From the NCBI GenBank assembly GCA_002914805.1, contig JXTB01000134.1:333318-397317 (forward strand): a DNA stretch of 64,000 nt, written 5' to 3'. The notes beneath the pieces were generated by a model. It was not told the origin of the DNA. It saw nothing but the letters and a program-made list of their open reading frames with translations, and did not search any database. The stretch is from Parasponia andersonii (Eukaryota; Streptophyta; Magnoliopsida; Rosales; Cannabaceae). The first letter of the stretch is position 1. Each line of letters starts with the position of its first letter. Of the stretch, positions 59,401 through 64,000 are shown one piece after another. The position numbers and the translations under genes are program-made.

Positions 59401-62400
59401 TATGCCTATGCCCCCTAATATGCAACAACTACAGCCTCCTTCCCATATACCGTTACTCCCACATCCCCATTTAAGTCGCCCACCACCCCACATGCCCCCT
59501 CATGGTATGCCTTCTACTATGCCATCTTCCATCCCTGGATCTTTACCTATGCCCTCATCAGTTCCCTCACATTCTATGCCAGTGCCTGGTCCTATGGTAT
59601 GGTTCTTGTGCGAAATTTTCCGATTATAAGTTTGTTTATTGTTTCTTACTGTTGTCAGTCGTATTATTGGTGCTAGAAGTTATAGCGTTTAGTTCATGGA
59701 ACAGAGTATGGAAGATTGATTTATGCTCGGTCTCTCTTTATGATGTTTGTGTTTAAGAAGAAGGGAATGGAATAAAAATATGCAGCTGCATTGCCTTTAC
59801 CAAGGATGAAGATGTCGGTATATGTAGAAAAATATATATATATATATATATATTTGAAAAGAAACGAGGTATATGTAGTAATATTGGTAATCTGTGTTTA
59901 CGGAAAGATTGGTGGAAATATATGTTAAAATGGAAAAATCTACAGATATTTGTTTTGTAAGAAAAATCTTTGCCCTTGGCCTTTCTAAGTCCGCTTCGTC
60001 ATGTCATTTATATTAATCTTTGGAGGGCATATATTTACTCTCTTCCTTTTTTTCTTTTTGGTATTTGTATTTTGTATTTGTTTTTTTATTTGCCAAGAGC
60101 CGAGGGCATTCACCCCAGCATACATTAAATGCCTTTGCATGTTAGGGAACATTGTTAACATTTTGTTTCGTTCACATTTATGGTTTTGCAAAAATCTAGT
60201 GAACTAATGATTGAAAGTGACTAAGAGTAAAAGCTGATAAGGTTTATCTGCCATGGATATTATTTTGTGTACAGGTGATAAACCACTGACTTGGATATTC
60301 ACTAGAATCCTCGTCAAGGGTGATTGAGTGAGAGCCAGATTCTTTTTCTTTGAAACATTGACTAAGGTCCTGTAAATATTACTGTGTAGATGCTTTACTT
60401 GGCTGTAGATCAGCTCTGGGGTGTGGGAATTTATGACCCCAATTAAGTTGACCAGAGACATGGTTTTGGGAAGGATTGTTGGGTTTAGCCATCCTTGGTG
60501 GGCCTAATTTGTGTTTTTCTGGGAATCTTGTTTTAGTTAGATTTCTTCATGAAAAAACAAGCATTCTGAAACTACTAGTGCCATTTGGGAGTTCAGTGGC
60601 TCTATCGAAGACTATATAGTAATGCACAGTTCACTTGTTCAAGTGTGAAGGAAAACATGACATATAGTAGATTGGACTGGTTTCTCTTTTCACATGGATG
60701 GGTTTCATTTTTATTTTTTGTGATATGTTGCAGAAGTTCTACAAGGATGGTGTTAGATCATTGACCAATTATATTAGATATTTGTTCCTTGAGATGGGAC
60801 TCTTCACCTTTCAGGTTTGAGAGCATGTGGTTGGAACATCAGCTTCTCATAATTAGCTATCTCAATGGTTGAAGATGATAGAGTGGGATGGTCAGGAGTT
60901 TTACAAATTTTTGGATAGTCTGGCTGTTGTTAAAAAATGGAACAGTCATGAGCTGGGAAAGTGGGAGGAATTAAATTTTGTGGAATTTCTCCATCTTGGA
61001 AAGGTTTTGTTGGGTGGAAAGAAATAAACAAGTTTTTGGGGATTGCTCAAATTATGTGCCAGGGGTATAGGAGATTAATTTTTGGGTTTTGTGATGGGTT
61101 TTGTCACTGGGAGAATTTAAGCATTATTCATTTTCTTTGATTAGTTTGGATGGCCTAATTTGTTGTCATTTTAGCTTTAATTTTTTTCTACTGTTGCTCC
61201 ACCTTTTTCCTCCTGTCCTCCTCTTTGTCCTTGTCTGCATTTTTATATCTTATTACATTAGTGAGGCCTTCTGTTTCTTGTCCTAAAAAAGCAAAAGTTG
61301 TGAGAAACTGTCTCTTCTCTGATCATTATTCTCCAATAGAGCTGCCTATATAAACTCGAAGTAATTTTGATATAAATTCTGCCTTCATATTTTGTAGCTG
61401 ATGTTAATCTTGTTCCGTGTGGATTCAAATGGACATTGAACTATTACTGCTTTAGCTCGTTGTGGACATGTCATGCAATAGAAAACATTTTTACAACTCT
61501 AATTCTTAGGATGTGCTTGAAAACTGGATAAGTTCCTTTCTGCGGTGAATTCTTTATATTCGTAATTTACATTTTTCCTGGTGATTTACAGGGGATGCAA
61601 GGTGCAATGAATCAGATGGGACCCCCTATACCCCAAGGGCATTATATGGGCATGAAGCCAATGCACTCAGGATCCTTGCCTACGAGTGGTGCACCCCAAC
61701 AGGTTGGTGGTTTCCAAAATGGCTTGCCAAACATGCAGGGCCCGTCAAATGCAAGTGGGCCCCCAATGTATCCGCAGGGTGGTGCTTTTAGTCGGACGCA
61801 AGCTGGGCAAATGCCTATGATGCCAGGGTATAATCCATACCAGGTAGTAAAGTGACTATTCATTGCTTCTTGATGCTGCTTTTTTTGTTATAGTTTGTTA
61901 TTTTTTTGTCGTTTGTTATATTTTATTCTAGAAATCATCTGAAGTTTTAGCATGATGAAATTGTTTCTTTGTAGCCTTGTTCAAATTCAAGATGTTCTTG
62001 TAGCTAGCTTCCTTCAACTTCCTTGAAGCTAAGATCATGTATTATATAAACACTATACTTAGTATCACGTTATCATATCAGTAGCTGTAAATTTAAGTAT
62101 TTTCGGTAATTAGAGCTTCCTTCTTTTTGTACCAATAGCTGTTAGTGTTGTATCTGCATGCTGTTATGCATGCATAAGTTTCTGGGCTTTAATTGCTTTT
62201 TTTATTAATGAGGACTATTTGTTTGAGACAGTTGGCAAGTGGGCTCTTTCTTTCTGGAAATATTTGTAGCGTGTTTTAATGTGTTGATATTTTGAGAGTA
62301 CTTGGAAATAGGCATACAAAGTACCGCTCTGAAGTGTACTCTAATATGCTAGTTTCCCGGCAATAAAAAAGTCCTGAACAACAAATATTGTAACATGTGA

Positions 62401-63004
62401 TTTATGTACCTATTCTAGGCGTAGATATGAAAGTTGAATGTTAGGATATTTGTTTATTTGTGAGTAATTAGAGTTTGATTTTGGTTATTATAGTTTCTTA
62501 GTCAATTTAGGACTTGTTTGTTTATCTATAGAGGCCATGCTATGTTGATTATTTTTCCGACATATGAACTAGTGAACTATTGAATTCTGTCTAAGATTTT
62601 TCTCATTGTCTCTCTAAATTCCTCTATTTCTCTCTCCTCTCTTCTCTCCTCAGATGGTCTACATGACATTATTCATGTAGTGGTATTTGACTTGCAAGAA
62701 AGAAGAATTCAGTTTGTTAGGGTGTTCCTTTCACTTTATCTTGTTCTCGTTAATGAGCAATGAGTGTGATAGACTTCGTGTTGGCTTTATTTGAAACTTC
62801 TTTAGGACACTTGATCCTGTGTTGGTGGATCTGGGACTTTTGTTAATAGTTTTTCATTGGGTTAGTATCGGAAATTTGGTATTTACTATATGGTAGAAGC
62901 TGAGTTTCTTCTATTTTTCATTGTTATTGCAGTCTGCAAATCAATCTGGTATGCCTCAACCTCCACAACAAGGGCCACCCCATCATGGGCAACCACCTCA
63001 ATAG
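50401..63004 (+). CDS. FY: FY: WD40 mRNA 3'-end processing factor / flowering-time regulator
   Basis: Eighteen exons: 50401-50513, 50984-51075, 52591-52659, 52794-52898, 53892-53987, 54081-54163, 54287-54358, 54433-54530, 55573-55632, 55721-55781, 55860-55947, 56074-56137, 57484-57562, 58262-58351, 58543-58631, 59049-59596, 61592-61843, 62933-63004. All introns are GT-AG and, apart from exon 1, the phases join cleanly; about 709 residues. The seven-blade WD40 region spans about residues 120-410 ([60 protein letters not shown]). A Pro/Gln/Met-rich tail follows with one PPLPP at 59267-59281. FY is the plant Pfs2/WDR33 subunit of the polyadenylation complex and partners FCA through PPLPP. The N at 50414 breaks the frame of exon 1; dropping it gives [13 protein letters not shown], as expected. 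Confidence 0.96.
51430..51543. other. Assembly gap of 114 N in FY intron 2
   Basis: Run of unknown bases. It lies fully within an intron and does not touch an exon. Confidence 0.98.
51845..52350 (-). mobile_element. LINE C-terminal fragment in FY intron 2, antisense
   Basis: The minus strand reads [12 protein letters not shown], then [12 protein letters not shown], then [43 protein letters not shown] and [18 protein letters not shown]. This matches the zinc-binding C-terminal region of plant LINE reverse transcriptases (ExxxHLFxHCxF...W.IWxERNxRIFED...KxxxAxWLK). It has a stop and lacks the polymerase domain. It lies opposite to the gene in sense. Confidence 0.82.
54580..54735. repeat. 78-bp tandem duplication in FY intron 8
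   Basis: Copies 54580-54657 and 54658-54735, each beginning 'aattgtgtttttcctatgg' and ending near 'ccattatcat'. They differ at about five positions. Confidence 0.9.
56785..57065 (-). mobile_element. Possible solo-LTR fragment in FY intron 12
   Basis: The minus strand reads 'ggttgtcacagctgttagat...ggttgtactctatatattca...cctgaggtcttagaataag...cttccctca'. This composition is common in plant Ty1/copia LTRs (T-rich, transcription end, short terminal CA). No target duplication or primer site was resolved. Confidence 0.35.
58640..59030. repeat. Split direct repeat in FY intron 15
   Basis: 'atgaaataatttgcatgg' followed by 'ccagtcaaatata' occurs at about 58648-58686 and again at about 58979-59022, about 330 bp apart. 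An A-rich tract (58803-58817) preceded by a LINE/SINE-tail-like 'gattaatacaaatcttgttt' lies between. It could be a segmental duplication or a retroposon insertion with a long flanking repeat. Confidence 0.65.
59829..59852. repeat. (TA)n microsatellite in FY intron 16
   Basis: Short TA run with no sign of function. Confidence 0.8.
60785..61030 (+). mobile_element. LINE endonuclease-region fragment in FY intron 16, sense
   Basis: One frame reads [14 protein letters not shown] (about 60809-60850). After stops, another frame gives [20 protein letters not shown] and [13 protein letters not shown] (about 60893-60990). Plant LINE ORF2 has RFExMWLxHPxF followed by GYKFMxKLKxLKxxLKxWN in this order. 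No RT core is present. Confidence 0.68.
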
Positions 63005-64000
63005 GCCGTTACTCAGCTAATTCATCTTCTGGTTTTTTATTTTTAACTTATATTAATTTATGTTATGGATTAGCAGCTAGGTCAGAAGGAGAAAACTTAG
63101 TCAAATTCTCACTTCTTTGTACATCCCATAAATTTTTTGTCCTCTATTATTTATTCCCTTGTTGTAGTTGCATAGATTAGGCCTATAGGCCTGTTGACTT
63201 AATTTTGTGTTTCAGTTGAGTCGAGTTACTTTTGAATTGGTGATGTTTGAATTTGTTCTTTCTTCCTCGATCTGCTGTATTTACTGGTCGTGAAATAATT
63301 TTCTCCCCACCAGAACTACAGCTGGGGAATTTATTATGCTGCAAGTACATTCACCACTCAGTGGTTCAATCATGATTCGAGTTTTTGTTGGCAGCGTTTA
63401 TGTTTTTTGTTTAGGTAAAATTGCAGCATTGGTGCTTGCATATAGCATCTTTGTACCATGGAATTTTTGGCCTTTTAACCTCTCTGATTTGTCAATTCTG
63501 TCATGTTTGGTCGTTATTAGCCTCGTGAACTAAACGTATGCCTCTTGGAAAAAGAGAGCATTCATCACCCTCGAGCTCCAGGTCAAAAAGTCTAGCAGCA
63601 AAGACCGGAATGATAGAGTGAAATACAATAACAATTACAAGAGAAGGATAACTCGATTGCCCTAACTGAATACCATTATGATCTGAAGTTAAGAAGAGTG
63701 ACCACAGTGTTGCTTTTTATATCACAACTAGGATGTTGTTTACTTCGTTCTTTATTTTTCTCTTTTTCCTTTTCTTTTCTTGCACTTGTTTAAACATATG
63801 TTACGTACTACAGCAGTTGTTCAGAGAAAGAAAAGTGATTCATTGTATTCTGGTCTGTGGTGTGGTATATGTGACAGAGAGCATAAGAGTTACTGTCTCA
63901 TGTGCTGAAAAATAAACCTAAAAATAAATGGTGGGCACAGGTGTTAAACAGCAAAAGTATACGAGGAAGGGCATCGTTTCTAAATTGACACTTTTTACCT
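63005..64000 (+). other. FY 3' untranslated region and downstream DNA
   Basis: Follows the TAG at 63002-63004. It is T-rich and ends at the window edge. No further gene was recognised. Confidence 0.5.

Noticed and set aside
58853..59629. Independent 258-residue gene starting at 58853
   Set aside because: The first 65 residues are intron translation. From 59049 it is FY exon 16, joined in phase with exon 15, and it ends at the donor at 59597.
1..64000. CRISPR arrays, prokaryotic operons, riboswitches
   Set aside because: The window is a plant nuclear sequence with introns and retrotransposons. The tandem repeats seen have no spacer structure.
1..64000. tRNA, rRNA or organelle-derived insertions
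   Set aside because: No convincing tRNA box A/B pairs, rRNA motifs or long chloroplast/mitochondrial-like segments were noticed by reading. A covariance-model scan would be decisive and could not be run.

Overview
The window is nuclear DNA of a eudicot plant. It is AT-rich, has GT-AG introns, shows plant-specific gene families, and carries many plant transposable-element remnants. The species cannot be fixed from the sequence. Intact or nearly intact genes in order: the 3' end of a SKIP5-like F-box gene (+, entering from the left edge to 794); a SINAT RING E3 ligase (+, coding exons 8546-11198); an ARF GTPase-activating protein like Arabidopsis AGD11 (+, nine exons, 21419-28563); a single-exon glutaredoxin-like protein with a CxxC zinc tail (-, 31823-32527); and the mRNA 3'-processing and flowering-time WD40 protein FY (+, 18 exons, 50401-63004). 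Their roles are unrelated (ubiquitin ligation, vesicle traffic, redox/zinc, polyadenylation), so this is ordinary plant gene order, not an operon or cluster.

Broken gene copies lie between them: an ITPK1-like fragment (2045-2528), a 2-oxoglutarate dioxygenase fragment with an altered iron-binding motif (12914-13238), a long decayed CDC48C/NVL-type AAA-ATPase on the minus strand (14384-18955) interrupted by a Ty3-type LTR/gag insertion, and an NPH3/BTB fragment (48390-48770).

Mobile DNA is abundant. A complete but dead Ty3/gypsy chromovirus lies at 33541-39553 (two 655-bp LTRs, tRNA-iMet-type primer site, polypurine tract, chromodomain). Two copies of one foldback MITE family, each with a 9-bp target duplication, lie at 1201-1538 and 21804-22157. 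A hAT-like element with a perfect 8-bp target duplication lies at 19871-20526. Further foldback elements lie in an AGD11 intron and directly upstream of FY. LINE fragments lie at 4735-5215 and in FY introns 2 and 16. A Ty3 gag relic and a CACTA-type end lie near 43600-44040. A degraded tandem array of about 107-bp units fills about 2830-3840.

The stretch 39554-49600 is a gene-poor AT-rich desert. An assembly gap (51430-51543) and single ambiguous bases at 10611, 17510 and 50414 are present; the last one breaks the reading frame at the FY start. I found no convincing undescribed system. The most unusual items are the 107-bp array, the five-residue substitution in the SINAT domain, and the loss of the second PPLPP motif in FY.
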